A stretch of DNA of 64,000 bases from JANSXG01 sp024743075 (GCA_042140185.1 CP159477.1:1860001-1924000), one strand, 5' to 3'. Numbered from the stretch's first letter, positions 25,801 through 35,632 are shown. Notes: a model not told the origin generated them from the letters alone. Numbers and translations are program-made.

Positions 25801-26799
25801 TCATCCCAGCGGGTCGGGCTTGAAAAGTTTGGTGCCGAGGGCCCAGACCTTTTCGGTGAAGCTGCCGCCGAGGTCGAGGCCCTGCTGGCGTTCGGCGCGA
25901 GCGGAGGTGACTGCGATTTCCATTTTGGCGTCGAGGTTGTCGATCATCGCCACGAGCAGGGCTTCGGGCGAGGAAGGGACCTTGGCGGCACCATACTCGG
26001 GCTCGCCGTGGTGGCTGAGGATGATGTGCTGGAGCGCGGTGACGAGGTTTCCGGGGAGGCGCATGCCCTGGTTGACCATGACCGACCGGGCCTTGTCATG
26101 GAGCATGATCGCGCCTTCGACGATGTGACCGACGAGTTCGCCGCGATCGGTGTAGGCGAACGCGCCGTCGTAACTGAGTTCGGTTGTCTTCCCGAGATCG
26201 TGCAGGAACAGGCCGAGCAGGACGATGTCGCGGTTGACCTTCGGGTAGGACGGGCAGATGGCGTCAGCGAGTTTCATGACGCTGAGGGTGTGCTCGCAGA
26301 GGCCGCCGATGTAGGCGTGGTGCATCATCTTCGCGGCGGGAGCGGTACGGAACTGGTCCATGAGCATCTCGTCGGAGAGGTACTCGGCGGCGATGGCCTT
26401 GGCGGCCGGGTGTTCGAGCGTGTCGAGCAGTGCCTTCACCTCGGCGAACATCTCGGCGGGGTCGCGTTCGGCGGAGGGGAGCAGGTCGCGGAGCTGCTCG
26501 CTGGTCGGTTCGATCGAATCGATCTTGTGGATGATGAGCTGGAGTTCGCCCTGGTAGGGCTGGGTCTCGCCCTCGACATAGACGAAGCCGTCGGTCGGGA
26601 GGCGACCGATGACGGTTTCGTCGGCGCCCCACATGCGGCCGGGGGCGGTGGCGGTCTTGTCGCCGAGCAGGCAGCGCAGGTAGGGCTTGTCGTTTCGCGT
26701 GCGCCCGAGTTGGGCGTTGGAGATGCTGAAGGCACCCTGGAAGCGGGCGTTGGGCTGCATGGCAGCGATGAAGATGCGCTCTTGGGCGGTCTCGGGCAT
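25801..26799 (-). CDS. YhaM-like 3'-5' exoribonuclease (OB fold plus HD domain)
   Basis: A 332-residue protein with an N-terminal OB-fold (YLRCLLGDKTATAPGRMWG, FVYVEGETQPYQGELQLII) and a C-terminal HD metal-dependent phosphohydrolase domain: HHAYIGGLCEHTLSV, LFLHDLGKTTEL, then ILSHHGEPEYG and MIDNLDAK. The order and length match YhaM/CBF1-type RNA exonucleases. GCAGGA is 6 nt before the ATG. It follows the zinc-ribbon/rarA genes on the same strand with a ~100-nt gap. The RNA target is not known. Confidence 0.85.
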   Translation of the reverse strand: MPETAQERIFIAAMQPNARFQGAFSISNAQLGRTRNDKPYLRCLLGDKTATAPGRMWGADETVIGRLPTDGFVYVEGETQPYQGELQLIIHKIDSIEPTSEQLRDLLPSAERDPAEMFAEVKALLDTLEHPAAKAIAAEYLSDEMLMDQFRTAPAAKMMHHAYIGGLCEHTLSVMKLADAICPSYPKVNRDIVLLGLFLHDLGKTTELSYDGAFAYTDRGELVGHIVEGAIMLHDKARSVMVNQGMRLPGNLVTALQHIILSHHGEPEYGAAKVPSSPEALLVAMIDNLDAKMEIAVTSARAERQQGLDLGGSFTEKVWALGTKLFKPDPLG

Positions 26800-26897
26800 G
26801 ATGATTCCTGCTTCGGATCTGCGTGGCGAAAACGGCGATCAGGGACGCGGGACTGTACCAGACGCCCGAGGTGGGAGACGGATTCGCGTGCGGGTCG

Positions 26898-27257
26898 TCA
26901 TGACGATGCGGGCTCGGAATCGGCGGCTCGCGTGAATCGGACCGGTGAGCCGCAGCGTGGGCAGGATTGGTCGTTGCGGGTGGCTCTCCAGTGCCATCCG
27001 CATTCGTCGCAGACGCCGCGGTGGGCGGAGGCGTCGTCTGCGCCGGTGCCCTCGCCGCGGATGCGGCGTTCGTCGCGTTCGGCGGCTATCAGACCGGGCA
27101 TGAGGATGAGGGCCGCGCCGCCGAAGAGGGTGGCACCGGTGGTCAGGATGATGATGGCGTGGCGCGGGACGATGAGCAGGCCGCCCATGACAACGAGCAC
27201 GGCGACGGCCGAGCAGGACACGAGGATGATCGCCTGGGTCTTCGGGGAGAGTTTCAA
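26898..27257 (-). CDS. Small membrane protein with zinc ribbon
   Basis: A 119-residue protein: two hydrophobic segments (about residues 8-29 and 33-57), a charged linker, then CDECGWHWRATRNDQSCPRCG, a CxxC-x15-CxxC zinc ribbon facing the cytosol or periplasm. The start overlaps the rarA stop by 4 nt (ATGA), so it is translated with rarA. Family unknown; the ribbon suggests nucleic acid or protein binding. Confidence 0.7.
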   Translation of the reverse strand: MKLSPKTQAIILVSCSAVAVLVVMGGLLIVPRHAIIILTTGATLFGGAALILMPGLIAAERDERRIRGEGTGADDASAHRGVCDECGWHWRATRNDQSCPRCGSPVRFTRAADSEPASS

Positions 27258-28702
27258 TTGTCGGCTTGCTCCTGCGTTGCGTCGCCTGCTTCGCGGATAC
27301 GCCGTACTTCTTCGAGGCGCTCGGCGAGCACGCGTTCGGCGCCGTTGCTGGTTGGTCGGTAGTAGCTCGGCGTGCGCCCGTGCTCATCGACGAGGTACCG
27401 CTGCGCTGACACGGGGCCGATGGAGGCGATGTGCTCGGCGTCGTGGCTGTAGCGGTAGCCCTTGCCCTCGACCTGCGAACCGACGCTCTCGGTCTTGTGT
27501 TTGTCGCGAAGGTAGAGCGGGATCTCGAGGGTGCGCCCGTTGCGGATGTCGTCCATGGCGGCGTTGATGGCCTTGTAGCTCGCGTTGCTCTTGGGCGCGA
27601 GCGCGAGGTAGATGGCGCACTGGCTGAGGGTGATGCGTGCTTCGGGCATGCCGATGCGTTCAGCGATGGACCAGCAGGAATCGGCGACAGATATCGCGCG
27701 GGGGTCTGCGTTGCCGATGTCTTCGCTGGCGAGGATGGCGAGGCGACGGGCGATGAAACGCGGGTCTTCGCCGGCTTCGAGCATGAGGCCGAGCCAGTAG
27801 ACCGCGGCGTCGGGGTCTGAGCCGCGGATGGATTTGATGAGCGCGGAGGCGTGGTCGTAGTGCTGGTCGCCCTTGGCGTCGTAGACGACCGCTTTCTGCT
27901 GGGAGGAGGCCTGGGCGTCGTCGAGGTCGATGCGGATCGGGGCGGATGAGTCCTCCGCCTGCGCTGACAGCACCGCGACTTCGAGGGCGTTGAGGGCGCG
28001 TCGGGCGTCTCCGTCGGAGACCCTGGCCCAGTGGGCGACCGCGTCGTCGCTGACGGTGAGGTCGAGTTTGCCGAATCCACGATCCGGTTCGTTGATCGCT
28101 CGGCGAACAACCGTCTCGACGTCTGCGTTTTCGAGCGGTTCGAGGCGGAAGACCGTGCTGCGGCTGACGAGGGCGGAGTTGACCGTGAACATCGGGTTCT
28201 CGGTGGTGGCGCCGATGAGCGTAAGGCGGCCGCGCTCCACGTCGTCGAGCAGGGAGTCCTGCTGGCTCTTGGTGAAGCGGTGGATCTCGTCCAGGAAGAG
28301 GACGATCGGCTCGCCGCCCTCGGCTATGCGCAGTTTGGAGTCCTCAACGATCTCGCGGATGCGCTTCACGCCGATGGAAGCGGCGTTCTCGCGCACGAAC
28401 GGGCGAGCGGACTCGGCGGCGACGATCTCGGCGAGGGTGGTCTTTCCGGTGCCGGGCGGGCCGTGGAGGATGATGGAGGTGAGGCGACCGGCGCGGATCA
28501 TGCGTCGGAGGAGGGGGACTTGAGGCGAGTCTGGCTCGCCGACGATGTGGCGCTGGCCCGAGAACTCATCGAGGCTGCGCGGTCGCATGCGTGCGGCCAG
28601 CGGCTCGACGGAGGAGAGGCGTTTCTCGCGTTGTGGGGCCCAGAGGTCGGTCACGGGGTCATGGTACGCGTCGGGCGAGCGAGGGTCCGGGCGCTGCGAC
28701 AT
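27254..28702 (-). CDS. rarA: Replication-associated recombination protein A (RarA/MgsA)
   Basis: An AAA+ ATPase related to clamp loaders that acts at stalled replication forks. Walker A is HGPPGTGKTTLAEIVAAE, Walker B VLFLDEIHRF, sensor 1 LIGATTENP. The C-terminal tetramerisation part carries AVYWLGLMLEAGEDPRFIAR and LASEDIGNADPRA, both RarA signatures. I place the start at ATG 28702; the frame extends to a GTG at 28798 but the added residues are Arg/Pro-rich and not family-like. The gene is divergent from glmS and couples downstream to the zinc-ribbon gene. Confidence 0.9.
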   Translation of the reverse strand: MSQRPDPRSPDAYHDPVTDLWAPQREKRLSSVEPLAARMRPRSLDEFSGQRHIVGEPDSPQVPLLRRMIRAGRLTSIILHGPPGTGKTTLAEIVAAESARPFVRENAASIGVKRIREIVEDSKLRIAEGGEPIVLFLDEIHRFTKSQQDSLLDDVERGRLTLIGATTENPMFTVNSALVSRSTVFRLEPLENADVETVVRRAINEPDRGFGKLDLTVSDDAVAHWARVSDGDARRALNALEVAVLSAQAEDSSAPIRIDLDDAQASSQQKAVVYDAKGDQHYDHASALIKSIRGSDPDAAVYWLGLMLEAGEDPRFIARRLAILASEDIGNADPRAISVADSCWSIAERIGMPEARITLSQCAIYLALAPKSNASYKAINAAMDDIRNGRTLEIPLYLRDKHKTESVGSQVEGKGYRYSHDAEHIASIGPVSAQRYLVDEHGRTPSYYRPTSNGAERVLAERLEEVRRIREAGDATQEQADN

Positions 28703-28845
28703 CGGTATTGGGCTGGGATTCGGGCGTGGATCCGTCCGATGACGAACCGAGAACAGTAAACGGGCGTACCCTGTTGGCCGGATCTGACTCCGGGCCACCC
28801 GGAGGACGGGGGACGCGTACGCCTATTTGGAGCAAGGCAATATAT

Positions 28846-30684
28846 ATGTGCGGAATCGTCGCGTATATCGGAACCAAACCCGCGAAACCCATTCTGCTTG
28901 AGGGGCTGAAGCGGCTTGAGTATCGCGGGTACGACTCGGCGGGCGTCGCGGTCCTTGATGGGGACCTGTCGGTCGCCCGGGCGGTCGGTCGGGTTTCGGT
29001 GCTGGAGGACAAGTTGCAGCAGGCCGGCGGCTTCGAGGGAACGCTGGGCATCGCGCACACGCGCTGGGCGACGCACGGCTCGGTGACCGAGCAGAACGCG
29101 CACCCGCACCGCGACGACCGCTCGGGTATCGCGCTGGTGCACAACGGGACGATCGAGAACTACGCGTCGCTCCGGAAGTACCTCGAGGGCAAGGGGCACA
29201 CCTTCCACTCCGAGACGGATACCGAGGTGCTCGCGATGCTGATCGGGGAGTTGTTCGACCCGGAGCGCGGCATCGACCTCGAGAAGGCGGTTCAGGCGGC
29301 GCTCAAGGAGATCAGCGGCGCGTACGCGATCGCGGTGATCTGCGAGCAGGAGCCGGACACGCTGGTTGTGGTGCGCAAGGGATCGCCTTTGATTGTCGGT
29401 GTGGGCAACGGCGAGTACATCGTGGGGTCGGACGCCGCGGCGATCATCGCGCACACGGCTCAGGCGATCACGCTGGATGATTACAACGTGGTGAAGGTGA
29501 CCCGCGACGGGTTCCGCACGAGCAACCTCGACAACGTGTCGCTGGACGCGAAGATCCAGCAGCTGGAGATCGACCTCGAGGAGATCGAACTCGGCACGTA
29601 CTCGCACTACATGCAGAAAGAGATCTTCGAGCAGCCGGCCTCGATCCGGAACACGCTGCGCGGCCGTCTGGACCTGAGCGAGGGCCGGGTGGTGCTCGGC
29701 GGCGTGTCGAACTTCGCGAAGGAGCTGATCAAGTCGCGCCGGATCATTCTCGCGGCGCAGGGCACGGCACTCCACGCGGGCATGATCGGCGAGTACATGA
29801 TCGAGGAACTCGCGAAGATCCCGGCAGAGTGCGAGTTCGCATCGGAGTTCCGGTATCGCAACCCGATCATCGAAGAGGGCACGGTGGTGGTCGCGGTTTC
29901 GCAATCGGGCGAGACGATCGACACGCTGTACGCGCTGCAGGAGGCCAAAGACCGCGGCGCACTGACGCTGGGCGTGGTGAACGTCGTCGGTTCGACCATC
30001 GCTCGCGAGACGGACGCCGGCGTGTACCTGCGCGTCGGTCCGGAGATCGGTGTGGCGTCGACCAAGGCCTTCACGGGTCAGGTGGCGGTGCTGGCGATGC
30101 TCTCGCTGTTCCTCGCCCGCCGCCGGTTCATGAGCCCCGATGCCTCGACGCGCCTGCTCAAGGAACTGAACCTGATTCCCGAGAAGATCGAGCAGATCCT
30201 CACCCAGGACGCGACGATCAAAGCGATCACGCAGAAGTACATCAACCGGGAGAACTGGCTGTTCCTCGGGCGCGGCGTGAACTACCCCACCGCCATGGAG
30301 GGCGCGCTCAAGCTGAAGGAGATCTCGTATATCCACGCCGAGGGCATGCCCGCGGCGGAGATGAAGCACGGGCCGATCGCGCTGATCACCGACGGGATGC
30401 CGGTGGTGGTCATCGCCAACCGCGGTGCGCAGTACGAGAAGGTGCTGTCGAACATCGAGGAAGTGCGCCTGCGCGGCGGGCACGTGATCGCGATCGCCAA
30501 CGAAGGCGACGACCGGATCGGCAGCATCGCCGAGGATGTGATCTATGTTCCGGAGACGGCGGAGCCGCTGAGCCCGATGCTGACGGTGATCCCGCTGCAG
30601 ATGATGGCGTACCACGCGGCGGTGCTGCGCGGGCACGACGTGGACAAGCCGCGGAACCTGGCGAAGAGTGTGACGGTGGAGTGA
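28846..30684 (+). CDS. glmS: Glutamine--fructose-6-phosphate aminotransferase (isomerizing)
   Basis: Makes glucosamine-6-phosphate for peptidoglycan and LPS. The N-terminal Cys nucleophile is at position 2 (MCGIVAYIGTKPAKP), followed by EYRGYDSAGVAV, HTRWATHG and HNGTIENY of the glutaminase. Two SIS domains follow: VSQSGETIDTLYALQEAK (sugar-phosphate loop) and the C-terminal KSVTVE end. The first SIS loop reads AAQGTALHAG where most GlmS have a CGTS-type motif, so a sugar-contact Ser is Ala here. Length (612 residues) is normal. Only a weak GGAG is seen before the ATG. No glmS ribozyme-like leader fits in the gap. Confidence 0.95.
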   Translation: MCGIVAYIGTKPAKPILLEGLKRLEYRGYDSAGVAVLDGDLSVARAVGRVSVLEDKLQQAGGFEGTLGIAHTRWATHGSVTEQNAHPHRDDRSGIALVHNGTIENYASLRKYLEGKGHTFHSETDTEVLAMLIGELFDPERGIDLEKAVQAALKEISGAYAIAVICEQEPDTLVVVRKGSPLIVGVGNGEYIVGSDAAAIIAHTAQAITLDDYNVVKVTRDGFRTSNLDNVSLDAKIQQLEIDLEEIELGTYSHYMQKEIFEQPASIRNTLRGRLDLSEGRVVLGGVSNFAKELIKSRRIILAAQGTALHAGMIGEYMIEELAKIPAECEFASEFRYRNPIIEEGTVVVAVSQSGETIDTLYALQEAKDRGALTLGVVNVVGSTIARETDAGVYLRVGPEIGVASTKAFTGQVAVLAMLSLFLARRRFMSPDASTRLLKELNLIPEKIEQILTQDATIKAITQKYINRENWLFLGRGVNYPTAMEGALKLKEISYIHAEGMPAAEMKHGPIALITDGMPVVVIANRGAQYEKVLSNIEEVRLRGGHVIAIANEGDDRIGSIAEDVIYVPETAEPLSPMLTVIPLQMMAYHAAVLRGHDVDKPRNLAKSVTVE

Positions 30685-30687
30685 GGA

Positions 30688-31626
30688 TCAGATCGCGTAT
30701 CGGTAGCGATCCATCAGGTCCTTGATCGATGCGCAGTGCGGGGCGATCTGCTCGGGGTCGAGATGGTTCTTCCAGTCCCCGGCGATGCCTTTGCGAAAGA
30801 AGTGGCCTCGCTTTTCCTCGCCGTTGTTCCGGCCGTTGCTTAATGCCTGAAACGAGCACGCTGCTTTGCAGGCGTTGATTGTCTCGAGGCGGTCATCGAC
30901 GTTGCAGAAAGAGAAGATCCGGGCGAGTTCGGCGTCGGGGTTGGTCAGCAGGTCCTCGTAGCGGACCTCGCAGAACCGATCGGGCCCGAGCGACTGGCCG
31001 CTCTGCAGCGCGTTGCGAACATTAACGGGCCAGTTCTTGTTCAGGAACGCCTCGGTGTGCGTTTCGATCGACGAGCCGAAGCGGAGCGGGTCGCCGTGGA
31101 ACCATGAACTGACGGCGGCGTCGCGCGGGTCGCGGACGATGTGGACGAACCTGGCTTTGGGGTAGATGCCGGAAAGCACTCCCATGCAGACGGCGTGCTG
31201 CGGGGTCTTGTCGCCGACGAGACGGACTTGCGACAAGGGCGCCTTGGAGTGATCGAGGTAGTTGCCGAGCTGCGCGTTGATGGCCGCGCGGAACATCGCC
31301 ATGCAGTCGGAATTCTCGATGCAGGTGAGCTTTGTGTGGCCGTGCGATACCTGATGCTTGTTGTACTCGCCGAGGGCCTGATGGAGCATCGGCACGAGCT
31401 TCCAGCCGGCGCAGCCTTCTCCCTTGACGACCATCTCCGGGTGCTGGTCGAGCAGGCGCTGGAGCCACGTCGTGCCGGACTTGTAACAGCCCACCACAAA
31501 GACCTTGTCGAGAGACTCGATGGAGGCCTGCCGGTCGAGCCACCGGGCAAACCCGACGCTTCCCACATGGGCAGCGCGATCGGGTGACGAACGCGGCTGG
31601 TCTCGATGCATCGTTTCGGTGGGCAT
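30688..31626 (-). CDS. PAPS-dependent sulfotransferase
   Basis: A 312-residue sulfotransferase-fold protein. The 5'-phosphosulfate loop is VVGCYKSGTTWLQRLLDQHP and the 3'-phosphate site is HIVRDPRDAAVSSWF; both are complete. The C-terminal KGIAGDWKNHLDP matches the RKG-type PAPS contact. The acceptor, probably a glycan, lipid or small molecule, cannot be deduced. AAGGTG precedes the ATG at 31626. It is convergent with glmS, almost touching, and divergent from the DUF454 gene. Planctomycetes carry many such genes. Confidence 0.88.
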   Translation of the reverse strand: MPTETMHRDQPRSSPDRAAHVGSVGFARWLDRQASIESLDKVFVVGCYKSGTTWLQRLLDQHPEMVVKGEGCAGWKLVPMLHQALGEYNKHQVSHGHTKLTCIENSDCMAMFRAAINAQLGNYLDHSKAPLSQVRLVGDKTPQHAVCMGVLSGIYPKARFVHIVRDPRDAAVSSWFHGDPLRFGSSIETHTEAFLNKNWPVNVRNALQSGQSLGPDRFCEVRYEDLLTNPDAELARIFSFCNVDDRLETINACKAACSFQALSNGRNNGEEKRGHFFRKGIAGDWKNHLDPEQIAPHCASIKDLMDRYRYAI

Positions 31627-31794
31627 GTTCACCTTCTCGGCCGGCTCTCGGAAGGGTCGCCACAAACGGTGGTTCGGGATGATCCGGGGCGGGCGGCGTC
31701 GTTGCGACTGAATCTCAATACTGCTTGACAGGAATTCTTGCGGGTTGCTACCCTTTTGGTTCCAAGGCCCCCGTATCGTTGCATTCTCCCCCTG

Positions 31795-32271
31795 ATGAGC
31801 ACACTCGACACCACATCCTCGCGCCTGTCCCGGGGCGTTGATGAACGGCCGCATCTCGCGGCCCGGATGGTGCTGCGTATGCGTCGAATCCTGCTGGCGT
31901 GCCTCGGCGTGCTGTGCGTGGGTCTCGCGGCGGTTGGCGTGGTGGTCCCCGGCCTGCCGACGACGATTTTCCTGATCCTGGCAACGGTCTGCTTCATGCG
32001 GAGTTGCCCTTGGCTGCAGCGTACGCTGGTGGAGAATCGGCTCTTTGGACCGTTTTTGAAGTATCTGGAGCCGGGCGCGGAGATGCCGCTCCGGGCGAAG
32101 GTGATCTCGCTGGTCGCGATGTGGGTGGCGATCTCGACAAGCCTGGTGCTGCTTTCGACGGCCGATGCCCCGATGGTCTGGGTCGCCCCGACCATGGTAA
32201 TCGCGGGCGCGATCGGGACGGTGAGCATCGTTCGGATCGGCCCGAGCGCGGGCTGTACCGAAGCCGCCTGA
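31795..32271 (+). CDS. DUF454 (YbaN-like) inner membrane protein
   Basis: A 158-residue protein matching the DUF454/YbaN family: hydrophobic core LLACLGVLCVGLAAVGVVVPGLPTT (split here by its Gly-Pro turn), then FMRSCPWLQRTLVENRLFGP, a family hallmark, and two more membrane segments. The start ATG at 31795 gives a normal N-terminus; the open frame upstream to 31738 lacks support. Function is unknown in the family. It is followed 60 nt later by a DUF2339 gene on the same strand. Confidence 0.82.
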   Translation: MSTLDTTSSRLSRGVDERPHLAARMVLRMRRILLACLGVLCVGLAAVGVVVPGLPTTIFLILATVCFMRSCPWLQRTLVENRLFGPFLKYLEPGAEMPLRAKVISLVAMWVAISTSLVLLSTADAPMVWVAPTMVIAGAIGTVSIVRIGPSAGCTEAA

Positions 32272-32331
32272 TCTGCAACTCGGTTTACGAAACCGTTGCG
32301 TTGATGCCCGAAAGCCGGGATAGTTGCGCCA

Positions 32332-35052
32332 TTGGCCCACGATGACCCGGACATTCGCAAGCGTCTGGAGCAGCTGGAATCGCGTCTGACGCGGATCGAG
32401 CGAGCGCTTGGACTGTCCGCCGATTCCGGCGAGCAGGAGTCGGTCCAGCCGAAGCCTGAACCTCCGAAGGCCGCTGCCACTCCGACGCCGGCGCCGAAGA
32501 CCGAGCCCCCAAAGCTCCCCGCCGCTCCGGTGGGGCCATCGAGACCAACACCCGAACCGACGACTCCCCGGCCGGCTAAACGCTCACCGAAGCCGTTGCC
32601 GCAGCACATCGGAGGGCCATCGCGGCGTGCGGTACGATCGACTCTGACTCAGCGCTTCGGACTCGGGTCCGACTCCAAGCCGTTCTCGCTGGAGCAGTTT
32701 CTTGGCGCGAAGGCGTTCGCGGTGGCCGGATCGCTGATCGTGGTGGTCGCGGTCGTACTGTTTCTCAAGTACGCGTACGACCAGGGCTGGATCAAGCTGA
32801 TCTCGCCGACTTGGCGCTGCATGATAGGTGCGGGTTTCGGCATCGCGCTGATCGCGACCGGCGAGGGCGTGCGCAAGCGGATCGGGGCGTTCGCGTCGTC
32901 GGGTCTGACCGCTACTGGCCTTGCGACGCTCTACGCGACCGTGCTGGTGGCGCGACACATCTTCGAACTGGTCGGCGCAGGAAGCTCGTTCGCGCTTCTG
33001 CTGACTGTCACGCTGACGGGTATCGGCCTTGGGGCTAAGGACCGGCGCCTGTTCATGGTGTTCCTGTCGCTTGCGTCGGCGTACGCGGTGCCGTTCATCG
33101 TCGGCGCGGTGGACCCCTCGCCATATGTGTTCCCCGGCTATCTGATTGCGCTGCTGACGCTCGGGCTCGCGCTGGCGGCGATTCTGGGCGGGGCGTTCCG
33201 ATCGCTCCGCCCGACGGTCTGGGCAGCCACAGCGGTTCTCGGCGGGCTATGGATCGCGAAGATCGATGCGAGTCAGCTCTGGACCGCGCTGGTCTTCGTG
33301 ACCGCGGTCTGGGGGCTGATCCACGCGGAACTGGTGCTCTGCGTGCTGCTGCGCCGCGGGTCCCTACCGACGAGCGTGCGGGGTTTCGACGAACTGGAGC
33401 GGGTGTTCAGATGGCTGGCGAGCGTCCCGGCCCCGTCGGTGTCGCTGTCCGCGACGGTCTGGTCGGCGATCTGCACGATAGTCGTCGTTCGGCGCGTGGA
33501 TGCGGACTGGCAGGCGCTGCCCACACTCGTGCTGGCCATCGCGTGCGGCGTGATCGCCTGGCGGCTTGCGCCAACGAGTGACCTGCTGCGTGGGCGGATC
33601 GAGAGCGTGCGGGCTGCGCTCGCGACCTCGCTTGCGTTCCAGTCTGCGGCGCTGATCACTGCCTCGATCGCGCTGCACTTCAGCGGGAACGACCAGGACC
33701 TCGCGTGGCTCGTTCTCGGTGCAGCGGCGTGCGTGCTTGGGCGACGGCTCGACGCGACGCCCCTCGTGGCGTATGGCCTGGTCACCCTCGGCATCCTGAT
33801 CGTGCGCCTGTTCCTGCAATGGAGCGACATCCACTCCGGCGATGTGGAGTGGTTTGAGGTCTCGGAATCGGCGTGGGTTGTGAAGACCGTGTTCGCTTCG
33901 CTGGCGACGCTCATCGCCGCGCTGTGCAGCGAGCGGTTCGGTCGGGGCTTCGTGCTGACGCTGACGGGCATCGCGGTCGCGCTGCTGATGGCCACCCCCC
34001 TGCTCCCGGATGCGGAGGCGGGGACCGTGGCTCTCGTGTGGTCGGGCATCGCGGTGCTCGCGATGATCGGATCGGGCGGCAATCGCTGGCTCGAACTGGA
34101 TTCGATGGCGGTCGTCGTCGCGACGCTCGTGACACTGCCGGCCCTGCTCGGCTGGATGGTGTTCATGGGAAACGAGACCGGGCGCGGGCTCTTCCTGACC
34201 AGCGCAGGCGTCGCGATCCTGCTCCAACTGGGCTTCGCCACGCTGGTCGAGCGCGGGTTCGTGCTGCGGCTTGCCCCGCGGCTGCGATTCGTCACGGCGG
34301 CCGGGGCGGTGCTGCTGCTCGCGGCGTACTTCGTCGGTCCTGATACGAACTACAGTTCGGTGGTGATCATTTGGGCGACGCTGGCGTCGGGGCTGGCAGT
34401 CGCCGGATGGCGACTGAGATGGCTCGCAATGGATCTGTTCGGCGCGGTGGTCGGAGCGATCGCGGTCCCGCCATGGCTGGTACACCTGATCGCCGAGTAC
34501 AGGCCCACCGACGATTTCGTGCTCAATCCGACGATGGTCTCGGGCTTTGCCATGACCGGCGCGATGTGGCTGGTGGCGTATCTGCTGCTCCATCGGACCG
34601 TCGCGTCACGCACGGGCGATCACCAGCGGGACGCGGCTGGCACGGCCCTCGGCGCTCTGGGGGCGGTGACCCTTCTGGCCGCCACGAGCATCGAGGCCAA
34701 CCGAGCGGGGCAGTTGTACGTGGAAGACGAGACCGCCCGGCAGGCGCTGCTCTCGATCTGGTGGGCCCTGTACGGCGTGGCCGGTCTTGTCTTCGGGTCG
34801 ATCCAGCGCATGAAGGCCGTGCGGCTGTGCTGCCTGATCCTGATCGGGCTCGCGGCGTTGAAGGTCGTCGCGTACGACCTGACGAATGTCTCCCCGCTCT
34901 GGCGAATCGCCAGTTCTCTCGCTCTTGGCATGCTGATGCTGCTGGTCGGCGTTGCGTACGCCCGGTCGCTCCAGCGAACAAACCCGGATACTCCCGACGA
35001 GAACGACCGGGCGGCCCCGGCTCAGCCAACGGATCAGTCGGTCCAGAAGTGA
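32332..35052 (+). CDS. DUF2339 multi-pass membrane protein
   Basis: A ~906-residue protein. Residues 1-35 form a short coiled coil (RKRLEQLESRLTRIERALG), residues ~40-95 are a Pro/Ala/Lys/Thr-rich linker, and FLGAKAFAVAGSLIVVVAVV begins a chain of more than 20 hydrophobic helices to the end. That layout (coiled coil, Pro-rich linker, then many TM segments starting with a LGxxxFxxxG motif) is typical of DUF2339. The short C-terminal tail is acidic. The start is a TTG at 32332. Function unknown in the family; a transport or envelope role is often guessed. Confidence 0.8.
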   Translation: MAHDDPDIRKRLEQLESRLTRIERALGLSADSGEQESVQPKPEPPKAAATPTPAPKTEPPKLPAAPVGPSRPTPEPTTPRPAKRSPKPLPQHIGGPSRRAVRSTLTQRFGLGSDSKPFSLEQFLGAKAFAVAGSLIVVVAVVLFLKYAYDQGWIKLISPTWRCMIGAGFGIALIATGEGVRKRIGAFASSGLTATGLATLYATVLVARHIFELVGAGSSFALLLTVTLTGIGLGAKDRRLFMVFLSLASAYAVPFIVGAVDPSPYVFPGYLIALLTLGLALAAILGGAFRSLRPTVWAATAVLGGLWIAKIDASQLWTALVFVTAVWGLIHAELVLCVLLRRGSLPTSVRGFDELERVFRWLASVPAPSVSLSATVWSAICTIVVVRRVDADWQALPTLVLAIACGVIAWRLAPTSDLLRGRIESVRAALATSLAFQSAALITASIALHFSGNDQDLAWLVLGAAACVLGRRLDATPLVAYGLVTLGILIVRLFLQWSDIHSGDVEWFEVSESAWVVKTVFASLATLIAALCSERFGRGFVLTLTGIAVALLMATPLLPDAEAGTVALVWSGIAVLAMIGSGGNRWLELDSMAVVVATLVTLPALLGWMVFMGNETGRGLFLTSAGVAILLQLGFATLVERGFVLRLAPRLRFVTAAGAVLLLAAYFVGPDTNYSSVVIIWATLASGLAVAGWRLRWLAMDLFGAVVGAIAVPPWLVHLIAEYRPTDDFVLNPTMVSGFAMTGAMWLVAYLLLHRTVASRTGDHQRDAAGTALGALGAVTLLAATSIEANRAGQLYVEDETARQALLSIWWALYGVAGLVFGSIQRMKAVRLCCLILIGLAALKVVAYDLTNVSPLWRIASSLALGMLMLLVGVAYARSLQRTNPDTPDENDRAAPAQPTDQSVQK

Positions 35053-35173
35053 CGGTTTCGATCCATTCTCGACATCTTTGCAGGATTGACCCCGTCGGCC
35101 GACTGGTCAGCCGGTACTCTGGGGCCCCAGGGCCGAGTGGCCCGTTCGCCTCATCATTCCAACGGAGAATGGC

Positions 35174-35632
35174 ATGATCCGCACAGCGATGCTCACCACG
35201 GTAGTTCTGATCTCGATGCTCGTTATCTCGATGCTTCAGGGGTGCGCCGAGTCACCGGCCGCTCGGGTGGCCGGCACCTACGAACTCGACACCGACGCGA
35301 TGAAAGCGGCGATGCAGGCGGAGATCGACCAGATGGAAGATGAGATGGAGAAGATGGGCGCGAGCATGATGCTCGGGATGATCGATGGGATGTCGATGAC
35401 GCTCACGCTGAACGAGGACGGGACAGCGAGAGGCGTGGTCGTCATGAACGGCGAGGAAGACCCGGCCTCGGGCACATGGACCCTCGACGGCGACGCCATC
35501 TCGATCACGATGGCGTCGGAAGGCGGCTCGCCCGAGGAGGTCACCGGCACGTTGGACGGAGACACGATCCGGATGCCGAGCCCCGGCGGCCAGATGCCGA
35601 TCGATATGGTGTTCAAGCGTCAGAGATCGTAA
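35174..35632 (+). CDS. Small lipoprotein, hypothetical
   Basis: A 152-residue protein with a signal peptide and lipobox LQGC (Cys near residue 24), then VAGTYELDTDAMKAAM, a Met/Glu-rich helix (QAEIDQMEDEMEKMGASMM) and beta repeats of the form LTLNEDGTARGVV / WTLDGDAISIT. The pattern GTYELD..LTLNxDG..W resembles lipocalin-like or DUF4923-type small proteins, but I cannot name the family. AACGGAG precedes the ATG. It stands between the DUF2339 gene and smc. Confidence 0.7.
   Translation: MIRTAMLTTVVLISMLVISMLQGCAESPAARVAGTYELDTDAMKAAMQAEIDQMEDEMEKMGASMMLGMIDGMSMTLTLNEDGTARGVVVMNGEEDPASGTWTLDGDAISITMASEGGSPEEVTGTLDGDTIRMPSPGGQMPIDMVFKRQRS

Noticed and set aside
24681..25823. 380-residue plus-strand open frame rich in Gly, Ala, Val and Glu
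   Set aside because: Mirror image of the PEP-CTERM gene on the minus strand; no start signal or family features.
28700..28850. glmS ribozyme or riboswitch ahead of glmS
   Set aside because: The gap to the rarA start is only about 140 nt and I see no ribozyme core pairing; such ribozymes are known mainly from Gram-positive bacteria.
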